Origin: Devosia faecipullorum | GTDB taxonomy: Bacteria > Pseudomonadota > Alphaproteobacteria > Rhizobiales > Devosiaceae | Assembly (NCBI RefSeq): GCF_015158295.1 | Contig: NZ_JACDXV010000004.1 | Location: 62,001 to 126,000, forward strand | Length of the DNA stretch: 64,000 nt | Direction: 5' to 3' | Shown: positions 45,935-55,123 of the stretch, one piece after another | How the letters are laid out: each line of letters begins with the position of its first letter | Position numbering within the stretch: the first letter of the stretch is position 1 | The notes under the pieces: model-generated | What the model saw: only the letters and a program-made list of their open reading frames with translations | The model's database searches: none | Told to the model about the DNA's origin: nothing | Made by a program: the position numbers and the translations under genes

Positions 45935-45991
45935 TCTTCGCCCTCGCACATCATCGTCGAATGGCGATGAATATCGTCATGCGCTTCGCAT

Positions 45992-46019
45992 AAAAAAAGA
46001 CCCCGCACAAGGCGGGGTC
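45992..46019 (-). terminator. Intrinsic terminator of the rpiA-DUF2059 unit
   Basis: A perfect 8-bp stem (45999-46006 and 46012-46019) with 5-nt loop is followed on the minus strand by an uninterrupted T-run, about 22 bp past the DUF2059 gene stop. Confidence 0.92.
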
Positions 46020-46041
46020 AATCATTGCTTGCAGCCGCGGC

Positions 46042-46566
46042 TCAGATTTCGACGCCCTTGGCGCGCAGGCCCGAGCGGACCTTGGCAAAAAATTCGGTCC
46101 GCAGGTTATTGGTATAGACCTGCAGGATGCGGCGAATGTCGGTATTCACTTCGGAATTGGCCGCAGCCAGCTTCTGGCCGGTGGCGGATTCATAGAAATT
46201 CACGATCTCGGTCAGCTCTTCCATGGTGAAGCGCATGGCGTAGACGCGCGCGAACTGATCGAGCAGTTCACCCTTGCGCCCGTTATATTCCTTGATGACG
46301 TCGCCAATGGTCTCATTGGTCTGGTCCAGGATTTCCGGGTTCTGGGTGACGATCTGGCGCATCGTGTCGATGCCCACTTCGACCACCGTGGTTTCGAACA
46401 CCGCGCCACGATCGGTCAGGTCAACATATTTGCGGGCCATCGCCAATTGCTCGGGCGCGACTTCCTGCGCGAGCAGCGGGGCCGACATGGCCATGATCCC
46501 GGCCGTCAGCACCACACCCATTACGGCCTTGGCGCCGCGCATCATGTTTCCGTTCCAGAATGCCAT
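46042..46566 (-). CDS. DUF2059-containing exported protein
   Basis: A 174-aa protein with a signal peptide (AVMGVVLTAGIMAMSAPLLAQ) and the DUF2059 helical domain (MEELTEIVNFYESATGQKLA is the characteristic F-Y-x-S-x-x-G motif). Function unknown; it is exported, probably to the periplasm. ATG 46566 follows a GGGAAAAG site; the frame is open further upstream into the rpiA end but that part lacks a signal-like start. It lies 23 bp after rpiA and shares its terminator. Confidence 0.85.
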   Translation of the reverse strand: MAFWNGNMMRGAKAVMGVVLTAGIMAMSAPLLAQEVAPEQLAMARKYVDLTDRGAVFETTVVEVGIDTMRQIVTQNPEILDQTNETIGDVIKEYNGRKGELLDQFARVYAMRFTMEELTEIVNFYESATGQKLAAANSEVNTDIRRILQVYTNNLRTEFFAKVRSGLRAKGVEI

Positions 46567-46589
46567 CTTTTCCCGATCCACGCTCAATC

Positions 46590-47288
46590 TTACTGAGGTT
46601 TGAGTTCTTCTACGCCATTTGGCGTCGCCACATAAGCCTTGCTGCACATTTTCAGGAACAACCCGTGTTCGACCACGCCGGGTATGTTCAACAGCCTGTC
46701 CGACAGCGCTTCTGGCTGCGAAATGCGGCCAAAAAAAGCATCCAGAATAAGGTGCCCGCCATCGGTGACGAAGGGCTTGCCCTGCTCTTCGCCGCGCAGT
46801 TTCAACCAGGTATCGGGCCCGAAGCTGGCCACAATATCGGCAACGGAGCGGCGCGTGGCGCCAAGACCGAAGGCATTGACCTCAATGGGCAGGGGGAAAT
46901 TGCCGCCAAGCGCGGTCACGCATTTGCTGTCGTCGGCGATGACGATCATCCTATTCGAGGAGGCGGCGACAATCTTTTCGCGCAGCAGCGCCCCGCCCGC
47001 CCCCTTGATCAGGTTGAGCGCCGGATCGATTTCGTCGGCGCCATCGACGGTCAGGTCCAGCCGGTCCAGCGTTTCGAGATCGGAAAGCGGAATATTGAGG
47101 CTGCGAGCCTGCAGGTCGGTCGCTTCCGAAGTCGGCACACAGATGACGTCGAGCCCCTCGGCAACCTTATGCCCCAGCAGATCGACAAAATGGCGCGCCG
47201 TGGAGCCGGTGCCCAGACCAAGCCGCATGCCGGAACGAACCTCGGATAGCGCCATGGCTGCGGCCTGCCGCTTCAGTTCTTCGCTCAT
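46590..47288 (-). CDS. rpiA: Ribose-5-phosphate isomerase A
   Basis: A 232-aa enzyme that interconverts ribose 5-phosphate and ribulose 5-phosphate. The substrate loops [44 protein letters not shown] and the DGGHLILD region are all present. ATG 47288 follows GGAGGACAACAAGGC. It is the first gene of a short unit with the DUF2059 gene. The gap 47289-47541 to the divergent L,D-transpeptidase holds both promoters; I see no other feature in it. Confidence 0.95.
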   Translation of the reverse strand: MSEELKRQAAAMALSEVRSGMRLGLGTGSTARHFVDLLGHKVAEGLDVICVPTSEATDLQARSLNIPLSDLETLDRLDLTVDGADEIDPALNLIKGAGGALLREKIVAASSNRMIVIADDSKCVTALGGNFPLPIEVNAFGLGATRRSVADIVASFGPDTWLKLRGEEQGKPFVTDGGHLILDAFFGRISQPEALSDRLLNIPGVVEHGLFLKMCSKAYVATPNGVEELKPQ

Positions 47289-47541
47289 GCCTTGTTGTCC
47301 TCCGTGCAATGGCGCGGATGTGGCAGGGGCGGCAATCGCCTGTCAATACTGCCAAAGGGCAACGATCACCAGTTAGTGAACGCACACTGTAACCGCTCGG
47401 CAACACAATGTGGCGATGATGAGGCATTTGTGGCAGGAGCGAGGCGGCTATCTCTTTCCGGCCAAAGGCAATCGCAGTAATTACGCAAATCTCGCGCATC
47501 CCGAATCAGACCCGTCGCGCGTTCCAGAGGCCAAGTAGGAC

Positions 47542-48129
47542 ATGAACATTATCAAACTCATATTGGCGTTCGGCATGGCACTCGCCCTGTCGGCCAGTCT
47601 GGTTGCGCCGGCGTCCGCCGCGACCTGGTACAATCCTGAAACCAATCGGTTTGAAGACCGCGCCGAAACGGCGGGCCGGGGCGGCAGCTCGATCAAGAAG
47701 CAGATCGTCAGCTACGAAACCAGCCAGAAGCCCGGCACCATCATCATCAACACTGCCGAGCGCCGCCTCTATCTCGTGCTCGAAGACGGCAAGGCGATGA
47801 AATACGGCATCGGCGTCGGCCGCGAAGGCTTCACCTGGTCCGGCACCAATCGCATTTCCCGCAAGGCCGAATGGCCCGGCTGGACGCCCCCCCCGGCCAT
47901 GCGCAAGCGCGTGCCCGACCTGCCGGCCTACATGCCTGGCGGCCCGGACAACCCGCTCGGCGCCCGCGCCCTCTATATCGGCTCGACGCTCTATCGGGTG
48001 CACGGCACTTCCGAGCCGTGGACCATCGGCCAGGCCGTCTCCTCGGGCTGCATCCGCATGACCAATGACGATGTGACCGATCTTTATGAGCGCGTCCAGG
48101 TCGGTGCGCGGATCGTGGTCAACCACTAG
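47542..48129 (+). CDS. L,D-transpeptidase (YkuD domain), exported
   Basis: A 195-aa envelope enzyme. A signal peptide (LILAFGMALALSASLVAPASA) is followed by a short linker and the ErfK/YbiS/YcfS/YnhG domain with HGTSEPWTIGQAVSSGCIRM, whose Cys is the acyl-enzyme residue. It would form 3-3 cross-links in peptidoglycan or attach proteins to it; Rhizobiales have many paralogues and rely on such links, especially for polar growth. ATG 47542 follows an AGGCCAAGTAGG-type site. A strong terminator lies 20 bp past the stop. Confidence 0.9.
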   Translation: MNIIKLILAFGMALALSASLVAPASAATWYNPETNRFEDRAETAGRGGSSIKKQIVSYETSQKPGTIIINTAERRLYLVLEDGKAMKYGIGVGREGFTWSGTNRISRKAEWPGWTPPPAMRKRVPDLPAYMPGGPDNPLGARALYIGSTLYRVHGTSEPWTIGQAVSSGCIRMTNDDVTDLYERVQVGARIVVNH

Positions 48130-48149
48130 GATCGCCAAACAGAATTGGG

Positions 48150-48175
48150 AAAGGCCGCCACTGGGCGGCCTTTCT
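48150..48175 (+). terminator. Intrinsic terminator after the L,D-transpeptidase gene
   Basis: A 10-bp perfect stem (AAAGGCCGCC and its complement) with a 4-nt loop ends in a T-rich run (TTTCTCGTTT). Confidence 0.9.
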
Positions 48176-48222
48176 CGTTTATGCGCCTTTGCTTTCGGCA
48201 ATGCCGGGCCTAGATTGTCGTC

Positions 48223-49236
48223 ATGACTGCGCCCTCTTCCCCTGTCCGCCCCCTGATCGACGGTTTTGGCCGGCGCGTATCCTATCTGCGCATCTCGGTG
48301 ACCGATCGCTGCGATTTCCGCTGCGTCTATTGCATGTCCGAAAACATGACCTTCCTGCCGCGCAAGGAGGTGCTGAGTTTTGAGGAAATCGAAGCCATTG
48401 CCGGCGCCTTCATCGCCCGTGGCACCACCAAGATCCGCTTGACCGGCGGCGAGCCGCTGGTGCGTCGCGACATCATGAAGCTGGTGCGCAGCCTGGGCGG
48501 CAAAATCGGCGCCGGCCTCGAAGAACTGACCATCACCACCAATGGCAGCCAGCTCGCGCACCATGCCGAGGGCCTGTTCGCTGCCGGCATCCGTCGGGTC
48601 AATGTCTCCCTCGACACCCGCGATCCCGAGCGCTTCAGCGCCATCACGCGCCGAGGCCGCATCGGCGATGTGCTGGCGGGGATCGAGGCGGCGCAGGCGG
48701 CGGGTCTTTCGATCAAGATCAACATGGTGGCGATGCGCGGCGTCAATGACGACGAGATCGAACCGATGATGGAATGGGCGCATGGCAAGGGCATGGGCCT
48801 CACCCTGATCGAAGGCATGCCGCTGGGCGAGGTCGGCATCGACCGCGTCGATTCCTATCTGCCGCTGCGCGAACTCCATGAGACGCTGGCGCGCCGCTAT
48901 ACGCTAAGCCGCCTCGACAAACGCACCGGCGGCCCCGCCCGCTATGTGCATGTCGCCGAAACCGGCGGCGTTCTCGGCTTCATCACCCCGATGAGCCACA
49001 ATTTCTGCGAAAGCTGCAATCGCGTGCGCCTGACCGCGACCGGGCAGCTCTTTCTCTGCCTGGGGCAGGACGATCAGGTCAATCTGCGCGATGCCTGGCG
49101 CGCGGGCGGCATGGACGGGCTCGACGCAGCGCTCGACCACGCCATGCGCATCAAGCCCAAAGGCCATGATTTCGTGTTGGACCGCACCAGACCAGAACCG
49201 GCCGTGGCGCGGCATATGAGCGTCACCGGCGGCTAG
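48223..49236 (+). CDS. moaA: GTP 3',8-cyclase MoaA
   Basis: A 337-aa radical SAM enzyme for the first step of molybdenum cofactor synthesis. The N-terminal [4Fe-4S] motif CDFRCVYC lies in [20 protein letters not shown]; the second cluster cysteines are in [20 protein letters not shown]; the [14 protein letters not shown]-binding loop is complete. The C-terminal GG ends at VTGG, as required. No moaC or other moa genes follow in the window, so it is isolated from the rest of the pathway. Confidence 0.95.
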   Translation: MTAPSSPVRPLIDGFGRRVSYLRISVTDRCDFRCVYCMSENMTFLPRKEVLSFEEIEAIAGAFIARGTTKIRLTGGEPLVRRDIMKLVRSLGGKIGAGLEELTITTNGSQLAHHAEGLFAAGIRRVNVSLDTRDPERFSAITRRGRIGDVLAGIEAAQAAGLSIKINMVAMRGVNDDEIEPMMEWAHGKGMGLTLIEGMPLGEVGIDRVDSYLPLRELHETLARRYTLSRLDKRTGGPARYVHVAETGGVLGFITPMSHNFCESCNRVRLTATGQLFLCLGQDDQVNLRDAWRAGGMDGLDAALDHAMRIKPKGHDFVLDRTRPEPAVARHMSVTGG

Positions 49237-49275
49237 GGAAAGCACACTTTCTCTCGAAGCGCCGTCCCATCCCCC

Positions 49276-49340
49276 GCATCACCACCTGGCTTGTCCCTTT
49301 GGTCCATGCCCCTCAAGGTGGTTTGCCCGGACAAGTTTAC
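49276..49340 (+). repeat. Dispersed degenerate hairpin repeat, copy 2
   Basis: The stretch shares the layout of the element at 63310-63386: CATCACCACC-GGCT-GTC ... TGGTCCAT, then TTGCCC-GGACAAG. The arms ACCACCT (49281-49287) and AGGTGGT (49316-49322) can pair. It is the most diverged copy. Confidence 0.45.
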
Positions 49341-49394
49341 CTCGGGCGCGAAGCGACACTTGGGCCGGGGCGATCCCCCTGCCGTGAGACTGAA

Positions 49395-49880
49395 CTATTT
49401 GTCGTCGTCGGTGATGATGGCGAAGTCGAGCGGCAGCGCGGTGGTGTATTTGATCTGACCCATGGCGAAAGCGGAGCTGACATCGGTCAGGTTGATCTTG
49501 CTGATCAGGCGTTTGTAGAAGGTGTCATAAGCCCCGATGTCCGGCACCACGACGCGCATCAGATAGTCCACATCGCCGCTCATGCGATAGAATTCCACCA
49601 CTTCGGGAAACTCATCGACCACGCCAGCGAATTTGCGCATCCAGGCGTCGTTATGTTCATTGGTCTTGACCGAGACGAAGACGGTGACGCCGACATTGAC
49701 CTTGGCCGGATCGAGGACCGCGACGCGGCGCTGGATGACCCCGTCTTCCTCCATCTTCTGGATGCGGCGCCAGCACGGCGTGGTGGAGAGGCCGACCTTG
49801 CGCCCGATTTCGGCCACCGGCATGGTCGCATCCCTTTGCAGGAGCGACAGAATTTTCCGGTCGATCTTGTCCAGCGCCAT
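49395..49880 (-). CDS. Lrp/AsnC-family transcriptional regulator
   Basis: A 161-aa regulator. The helix-turn-helix is LDKIDRKILSLLQRDATMP then VGLSTTPCWRRIQKMEEDGV; the RAM ligand-binding domain covers about residues 65-150 (GDVDYLMRVVVPDIGAYDTF). It probably senses an amino acid. A perfect dyad lies about 85 bp upstream of its start, in the gap before a divergent sensor kinase, and may be its operator. No amino-acid enzyme gene is adjacent. Confidence 0.92.
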   Translation of the reverse strand: MALDKIDRKILSLLQRDATMPVAEIGRKVGLSTTPCWRRIQKMEEDGVIQRRVAVLDPAKVNVGVTVFVSVKTNEHNDAWMRKFAGVVDEFPEVVEFYRMSGDVDYLMRVVVPDIGAYDTFYKRLISKINLTDVSSAFAMGQIKYTTALPLDFAIITDDDK

Positions 49881-49962
49881 TACACCCTCGCGAAATCAGT
49901 TTTTATCAAAGTCCGCCAGACCCCCGTGACGGCGCCGAAATGAGTGCCACAATCACCCTCCC

Positions 49963-49981
49963 CGCGCAATAAAATTGCGCG
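49963..49981. promoter_or_regulatory. Perfect palindrome, candidate Lrp operator
   Basis: CGCGCAAT-AAA-ATTGCGCG is an exact 8+3+8 inverted repeat in the 290-bp gap between the Lrp gene and the divergent kinase gene. Lrp-family sites are imperfect dyads with an AT-rich centre, which this fits. Binding is inferred. Confidence 0.5.
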
Positions 49982-50011
49982 AAAGAAGCGGCCAAACCGG
50001 AAAAGAAAAAA

Positions 50012-50019
50012 TTAACCAT
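50012..50019 (+). promoter_or_regulatory. CtrA half-site-like motif
   Basis: TTAACCAT at 50012 matches the 8-bp CtrA half-site known in Caulobacter, 152 bp upstream of a PdhS/DivJ/PleC-like kinase gene; another TTAACC lies near 50089. Eight bases are easily found by chance, so weight is low. Confidence 0.25.
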
Positions 50020-50170
50020 AACGGGCTGCATGGCAATAGGCTGCAGCCCCGGGCGACACCCACCGGGACAGGGCAATTTCATAGCCTATTAACCACACAG
50101 CCCTAATCTGGGCCGCGTGCGTGGCGAGCGCGTCCTATGCTCGCGTAGTTTAGTAACGAGTTAGAGTTTG

Positions 50171-51697
50171 ATGCCGTCCCAACCGGTCAGCGACGCTGAT
50201 TTCCGTTCGCCCATGGGCGGCGATGGCAAGCGTAGTGCCCAGAAAGCGGTGAGCGAGGCGCGCCAGCGGCTGACCTCCAGCTCCGGGACGCGCGCCGATT
50301 TCGATTTCGAACTGATGCAGGATTATGCCGCCGCCCGCGTCGGCGCAGCTTTGCCCATGGCGTCCATTGTCTGCATTCTCGCCATTGTCGCCTCGTTCTG
50401 GGTGCCCATCGCCTTCACGGCGCTCTGGGCCGGGCTGGTCATTGCCGGCCTGTTGATCGTGGTGCAGATGGCGCGGCGCTTTACCCGGGCAGATCCCGCC
50501 AAATTCAATGCCGGGCGCTGGACCACCTCTTTCATCGCCGCCGAGACCGTGAGCGGGCTGGCCCTGTCGCTGCTGGCGCTCTTCACCCTGGTCATCGAGC
50601 TGGGCGACCTCGCGCCGGTCATGTTCGCCATGGGGCTGGTGGGCATTGCCAGCACTGCCATCGCCACCCATACCCTGCCGCAGGCGACGCTGGTGAGCAC
50701 GCTGCCGGTGACCATAACCGTCTCGGCCGCGCTGATCGCGCTGGGCGGCACGCTCAATTACACCCTCGCGGCCGTGACCATTTGCGGCGAAATCTTCTTC
50801 CTCTTTCTGGCCGGCCAGCTTCACCGCTCCGAACTCGAAACCATCTCGCATCAATCCGAGAAGGACACGCTGATCTATGAGCTGGAAGAAGCGCGAACCA
50901 TGTCGGACGAGGCCCGCCGCCACGCCGAACAGGCCAATGTCGCCAAGAGCCAGTTTCTGGCGACGATGAGCCACGAGCTGCGCACCCCGCTCAACGCCAT
51001 TATCGGCTTTTCCGAAGTGTTGAAATCCGAGCTGCTCGGTCCCCACCAGGTGCCGCAATACAAGGAATATGCCGGCGACATCCATGCCAGCGGCCAGCAT
51101 CTGCTCAACCTCATCAACGAGCTTCTCGACCTCAGCCGCATCGAGGCGGGGAAATACGAGCTCAACGAAGAAGCCATTTCGCTGGTGGACATCGCCGAGG
51201 ATTGCCGCCGCATGATGGAATTGCGCGCCCGCGCCAAGGGGATCGAACTGGTGTTCAGCTATGGCGACAATCTGCCCAAGCTGTGGGGCGACGAGCGCGC
51301 CGTGCGCCAGGTCATGCTCAACCTCTTGTCCAATGCCATCAAGTTCACGCCGCAGCACGGCAAGGTGACCCTGGTGGTGCAGCGCAGCCGCGATGGCGGA
51401 CAGATGATTTCGGTCAAGGATAATGGCCCCGGCATTCCCCAGAACGAGATCGAGACAGTGCTGTCTTCGTTCGGTCAGGGCTCGCTGGCCCACAAGACCG
51501 CCGAACAGGGCGCGGGCCTCGGCCTGCCCATCGTGCAGAAGATCATGGACCTGCATCAGGGCCGGTTCGATCTCTATTCCAAGCTGCGCTTCGGCACTGA
51601 GGTCTTTGCCACCTTCCCCCGCGCCCGCGTCATGGATGCGCTGGCTCCCGTGGTGGAAAAACACAATCGGCTGGAAATCTATTCGGAAGCCGGCTGA
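50171..51697 (+). CDS. Six-TM sensor histidine kinase of the PdhS/DivJ/PleC type
   Basis: A 508-aa kinase. About residues 55-220 hold six hydrophobic segments (ALPMASIVCILAIVASFWVP; VMFAMGLVGIASTAIATHTL), followed by a coiled-coil and the HisKA motif FLATMSHELRTPLNAIIGFS (His268). The ATPase domain has NLLSNAIKFTP, DNGPGIP and GAGLGLPIV. The NAIIGFSEVLKSELLGP stretch is typical of alphaproteobacterial cell-cycle kinases acting on DivK/PleD. No response regulator is adjacent, an orphan arrangement shared with those kinases. ATG 50171 is used; a TTG immediately precedes it. Which paralogue it is cannot be decided here. Confidence 0.88.
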   Translation: MPSQPVSDADFRSPMGGDGKRSAQKAVSEARQRLTSSSGTRADFDFELMQDYAAARVGAALPMASIVCILAIVASFWVPIAFTALWAGLVIAGLLIVVQMARRFTRADPAKFNAGRWTTSFIAAETVSGLALSLLALFTLVIELGDLAPVMFAMGLVGIASTAIATHTLPQATLVSTLPVTITVSAALIALGGTLNYTLAAVTICGEIFFLFLAGQLHRSELETISHQSEKDTLIYELEEARTMSDEARRHAEQANVAKSQFLATMSHELRTPLNAIIGFSEVLKSELLGPHQVPQYKEYAGDIHASGQHLLNLINELLDLSRIEAGKYELNEEAISLVDIAEDCRRMMELRARAKGIELVFSYGDNLPKLWGDERAVRQVMLNLLSNAIKFTPQHGKVTLVVQRSRDGGQMISVKDNGPGIPQNEIETVLSSFGQGSLAHKTAEQGAGLGLPIVQKIMDLHQGRFDLYSKLRFGTEVFATFPRARVMDALAPVVEKHNRLEIYSEAG

Positions 51698-51751
51698 GGG
51701 CGCACCCGCCCGTCACCGCAAAATCGCCGATTTTGCCGCAAGGATGGCGTC

Positions 51752-52423
51752 ATGCCCAAATTCACTTCCAGTCAATTCCTCGCTGCCCTGCTCACCCTTG
51801 GCTTCCTTGCCGCGCCCGGCATGGCGCAGGATGGCATCGACAGGCCGCTGAGTGCGCCCCCGGCGTCTGAAAGCGCGCCGGCAGCGGATTTCGACACCAG
51901 CTATCGCCCCTCCCCATCCATTTCCACGCGCATACAGCGCGAATTTCTCGACACTATTCGCTGGTCGGCAGGCGCGGAACTGCGCGATAGCCTCGCTTCC
52001 GCCTTCGCCGAAAAGAGCCATATCGAGATCTGGCAGGATCTGGTGGCCGATCAGGGGCTCGTCGCCAATAATGTCGCCGACGCCCTTACCGCCTATTGGG
52101 TGCTCAACTGGATCACGGCAAATGGCGCCTATACCGCCCAGATCGACAATGCGCCGATCCAGCGGCAATTGCGCGCCGCCTTCGCCGCCGATGCGAATTT
52201 CGTGCAACTGACCGATCAGCGTCGCCAGCGGCTGGCCGAAAACTACATGCTCAATTTCCTGATCGAGCACGCGGCGCTCAATCAGGCCGTCGCCGCGCGC
52301 GATCTCGACCTCTTGAACAAGCTGGCGGCGGCGGCCGTGACCCGCTTCCAGCGCAATATGGGCGTGAACCTTTTGGCGCTGATGCCGAGCGCGGAAGGCT
52401 TTGCCCCCCGCCCTCGCGACTGA
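51752..52423 (+). CDS. Exported protein of unknown function (possibly DUF6683-like)
   Basis: A 223-aa protein with a signal peptide (FLAALLTLGFLAAPGMAQ), a Ser/Pro/Ala-rich linker and a mainly helical domain (SISTRIQREFLDTIRW ... GLVANNVADALTAYWVLNW ... LAENYMLNFLIEHAAL). The NVADALxAYW stretch recalls DUF6683 proteins, from memory only. It is probably periplasmic. It follows the kinase gene by 54 bp and may share its transcript. Its stop codon directly abuts the stop of the converging cobT gene with no spacer. Confidence 0.7.
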   Translation: MPKFTSSQFLAALLTLGFLAAPGMAQDGIDRPLSAPPASESAPAADFDTSYRPSPSISTRIQREFLDTIRWSAGAELRDSLASAFAEKSHIEIWQDLVADQGLVANNVADALTAYWVLNWITANGAYTAQIDNAPIQRQLRAAFAADANFVQLTDQRRQRLAENYMLNFLIEHAALNQAVAARDLDLLNKLAAAAVTRFQRNMGVNLLALMPSAEGFAPRPRD

Positions 52424-53446
52424 TCAGCTGGATTTGCCGCTGACGGCGGCACTATCGAAGGTCGCCATATTGTCGTGCAGATGCAGCGCGGTCTTGGCCA
52501 TTACCGCCGCCAGTGCCGCGCCGCTGCCCTCGCCCAGCCGCATGCCGAAATCGAGCAGGCCGGTCTGGCCCATGCGCTCGAGCACACGCGCATGCGCACC
52601 CTCCGCCGATACATGGGCGAACAGGCAATGGTTGATCGAGGCCGGGTTGACCGCATGGGCGATGGCGGCAGCTGCGCTGGCCACATAACCATCGATGATC
52701 ACCGGCACTTTCTGGTGCCGCGCTGCCGTCAGCGCGCCCAGCATGGCGGCGATTTCCCGCCCGCCCAGGCGGGCCAGAATGGCCAGCGGATGATCCAGTT
52801 TCCCGTCGTGATGCGCCAGCGCCCGATTGACCGCGTCAGCCTTGCGCGCGAGCCCCGCATCATCGAGCCCGGTGCCCCGGCCCACCCAGTCCTCGCCCTT
52901 GCCGCCATAGAGCGCAGCATAGATCGCAGCGGCAATCGTGGTGTTACCGATACCCATTTCCCCGATGCAGATCAGGTCCGGCTTGCCGGCGACCGCTTCC
53001 ATGCCATAGGCGATGGTGGCGGCGCACATCTGATCGTCCAGCGCCGGCTCCTTGGTAATGTCGCCGGTGGGCAATTCCAGCGCCAGCTCGAACACCCGCA
53101 GATTGATTTCGTGCAGCCCGCAGATTTGCGAAATCGCCGCACCGCCATTGGTGAAATTGGCGACCATCTGCGCGGTGACCTCACGCGGAAAAGCCGAGAC
53201 GCCCTGATCGGTCACGCCGTGATTGCCGGCGAAAATGGTAACCATGGGATTGCCGAGGCGCGGCTTGGCGCGATGCTGCCAGCGCGCGAGAAATTCCACC
53301 AATTCTTCCATCCGGCCCAGCGAGCCGGGCGGCTTGGTCAATTGCGCGTCCCGCTGGCGTACGGCGGCAACGGCTGCTTCGTCCCCATCCGGTACGGCCA
53401 CGAGAAGTTCGACGATGTCGGAAAAGGCAGGGTTGAGTGCGGGCAT
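52424..53446 (-). CDS. cobT: Nicotinate-nucleotide-dimethylbenzimidazole phosphoribosyltransferase
   Basis: A 340-aa enzyme of the lower-ligand branch of cobalamin synthesis; it makes alpha-ribazole 5'-phosphate. Signature stretches: KPPGSLGRMEELVEFLARWQ, IFAGNHGVTDQGVSAFP, GEMGIGNTTIAAAI and RLGGREIAAMLGAL, with the C-terminal catalytic Glu in LGEGSGAALA. It diverges from cobS, with 60 bp between the starts. No cobalamin riboswitch is seen in that short gap, in contrast to the transporter operon at 59.6 kb. Confidence 0.95.
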   Translation of the reverse strand: MPALNPAFSDIVELLVAVPDGDEAAVAAVRQRDAQLTKPPGSLGRMEELVEFLARWQHRAKPRLGNPMVTIFAGNHGVTDQGVSAFPREVTAQMVANFTNGGAAISQICGLHEINLRVFELALELPTGDITKEPALDDQMCAATIAYGMEAVAGKPDLICIGEMGIGNTTIAAAIYAALYGGKGEDWVGRGTGLDDAGLARKADAVNRALAHHDGKLDHPLAILARLGGREIAAMLGALTAARHQKVPVIIDGYVASAAAAIAHAVNPASINHCLFAHVSAEGAHARVLERMGQTGLLDFGMRLGEGSGAALAAVMAKTALHLHDNMATFDSAAVSGKSS

Positions 53447-53506
53447 GGAAAATCCAGCATGCTATGATAGGGAGGGGCGCGACCTTGTTGCCCATTACGG
53501 AGCGAA

Positions 53507-54367
53507 TTGCAATTGACGCAAAAGGCGCAGGAAGCCGCCCCCGAGGACAAGATCGACCCCGCCCTGCGGGATGAGTATCGCCCGTCGCCGCTCCCGCCGG
53601 GAATGGGGCTCAAGGACGATCTGGTCATGGCCCTGCGCTTCTTTTCGCGCTTGCCCAGCGGTGGATCGGCCCACGAAAAACCCGATCTGGGCCGCATGGC
53701 CATGGCCCTGCCCCTCGCCTCGGCGATCATGGGCATCCTCCCGGTCCTGCTCCTCGTCGGCGGCGTCTGGGCGGGCCTGCCGCCCTATTTCGCCGCCGCG
53801 CTCGCTGTCGCCGCCATGGTGCTGGTGGGTGGGGCAATGATGGAAGATGCGCTGGCCGACGCGGCGGATGGCCTGTTCGGCGGATCGACCCCCGAGCGCC
53901 GGCTCGACATTCTCAAGGACAGCCGTCATGGCACCTATGGGGTCGCCGCGCTCTGCCTGTTTCTCTTGTTGCGTGTCACTGCCCTGGGCAGCGTGGCGAC
54001 GATCAATCCGCTTGCCGCCGCCGGGCTGTGGCTGGCGGCCAATATAGCCGGGCGCTCGGGCGGTCTCTGGGTGGCTTTGGCGCTGCCGCCAGCCCGCAAG
54101 GACGGCGCTTCGGCGGCAGCAGGCACCCTCCCCACCTCCAGATTTTGGGTCGGGGCCGCGCTGGCGAGCTTGCTCGCTTTGCTCATCGGCGGGCCGGCAT
54201 CGAGCCTGCTTGCCATTGTTGCCGCGCTGGTCGCGGTGATGCTGGTGGCGCTGGGCTGGAGCGCCTTGTGCCGGCGTCTCGTCGGCGGGCAAACCGGCGA
54301 CCTCATCGGCGCGGCGGGGGCGCTGGGCGAAATCGCGGCGCTCGCCCTGTTGCTTATCTTCAGCTAA
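53507..54367 (+). CDS. cobS: Adenosylcobinamide-GDP ribazoletransferase
   Basis: A membrane enzyme joining adenosylcobinamide-GDP and alpha-ribazole, the last step of cobalamin assembly. Family motifs: ALRFFSRLPSG near the start, DAADGLFGGSTPERRLDILKD (Mg-binding acidic region) and DSRHGTYGV; about six or seven TM helices. It reads 286 aa from TTG 53507, or two codons less from TTG 53513, which lies better spaced from GGAG. The first ATG (53603) sits in the body of the conserved start and would shorten it. A roughly 30-residue polar N-terminal extension precedes the CobS core. Confidence 0.92.
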   Translation: MQLTQKAQEAAPEDKIDPALRDEYRPSPLPPGMGLKDDLVMALRFFSRLPSGGSAHEKPDLGRMAMALPLASAIMGILPVLLLVGGVWAGLPPYFAAALAVAAMVLVGGAMMEDALADAADGLFGGSTPERRLDILKDSRHGTYGVAALCLFLLLRVTALGSVATINPLAAAGLWLAANIAGRSGGLWVALALPPARKDGASAAAGTLPTSRFWVGAALASLLALLIGGPASSLLAIVAALVAVMLVALGWSALCRRLVGGQTGDLIGAAGALGEIAALALLLIFS

Positions 54368-54436
54368 CGCCTTGAATTAGCCGTTCCCTCTTCCTTAATC
54401 GAAGGCTTGAGGACGGTGCGGAAGGACTGGGACAGC

Positions 54437-55123
54437 ATGATTTTCATCGGCATCGCGCTGCTCATCGCCATTGGCATCGCCCTGATGATCAATGCCGATG
54501 CGGGCAGCCTTGTCGGGCTCAGCCAGGCGCAGACGGCGCAATTGGTGCCACTGGTCATCATTCTCATCATCTTTGCCGGCGGCATGTTCGCGCGGCGCCA
54601 TCGCGCTTCCGAACTGGTTGGGGGGCTAGCGCTCTGGGTTGGCATCTTTGCCGTGATCATGGTCTCCTATGCCTATCGCGACGAGATCATGGGCGTGGTG
54701 GGGCGCGTCGCCGGAGAAATGCAGCCCGGCGTGGCGCTGGTGGACAGCGAGGCGGGCACGGCGACTTTCCGGCGCGGCATGAACGGCCATTTCGAAGTCC
54801 GGGCCAGCCTCAACGGCCACGATACGCCGATGGTGTTCGATACCGGCGCCAGCGCCGTGGTGCTGACGCTGGGCGACGCCGCTGCGGCGGGCATAGACAC
54901 CGAAGGGCTGCGCTATGTGGTGCCGGTCTCTACCGCCAATGGGCGGGGCCTCGCAGCGCGGATCAGGCTCGACAGCATCGTCGTGGGCGGTATCGAGCGG
55001 CGCAACATCACCGCTTTCGTCACTGCGGAAGGCAATCTCGAAACGAGCCTGCTCGGCATGACCTTTCTTGAAACGCTGAGCCGCTATTCGGTAACGCAGA
55101 ACGCGCTGGAACTGGTGGATTAG
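54437..55123 (+). CDS. Membrane-anchored retropepsin-like aspartic protease (TIGR02281 type)
   Basis: About 228 aa. Two or three N-terminal TM helices (MIFIGIALLIAIGIALMI; LVPLVIILIIFAGGMFA; LVGGLALWVGIFAVIMVSYA) are followed by a retroviral-type protease domain with the catalytic motif MVFDTGASAVVLT and a C-terminal LLGMTFLETLSRY. One Asp per chain means it must dimerise. The TIGR02281 group is common in alphaproteobacteria with unknown substrates; the catalytic domain probably faces the periplasm. ATG 54437 has an AAGGA about 10 nt upstream; a TTG at 54407 is a weaker alternative. Confidence 0.85.
   Translation: MIFIGIALLIAIGIALMINADAGSLVGLSQAQTAQLVPLVIILIIFAGGMFARRHRASELVGGLALWVGIFAVIMVSYAYRDEIMGVVGRVAGEMQPGVALVDSEAGTATFRRGMNGHFEVRASLNGHDTPMVFDTGASAVVLTLGDAAAAGIDTEGLRYVVPVSTANGRGLAARIRLDSIVVGGIERRNITAFVTAEGNLETSLLGMTFLETLSRYSVTQNALELVD

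Noticed and set aside
50150..51664. 504-residue minus-strand frame opposite the sensor kinase
   Set aside because: His/Gln/Arg-rich shadow frame; the plus strand has complete kinase motifs and TM helices.
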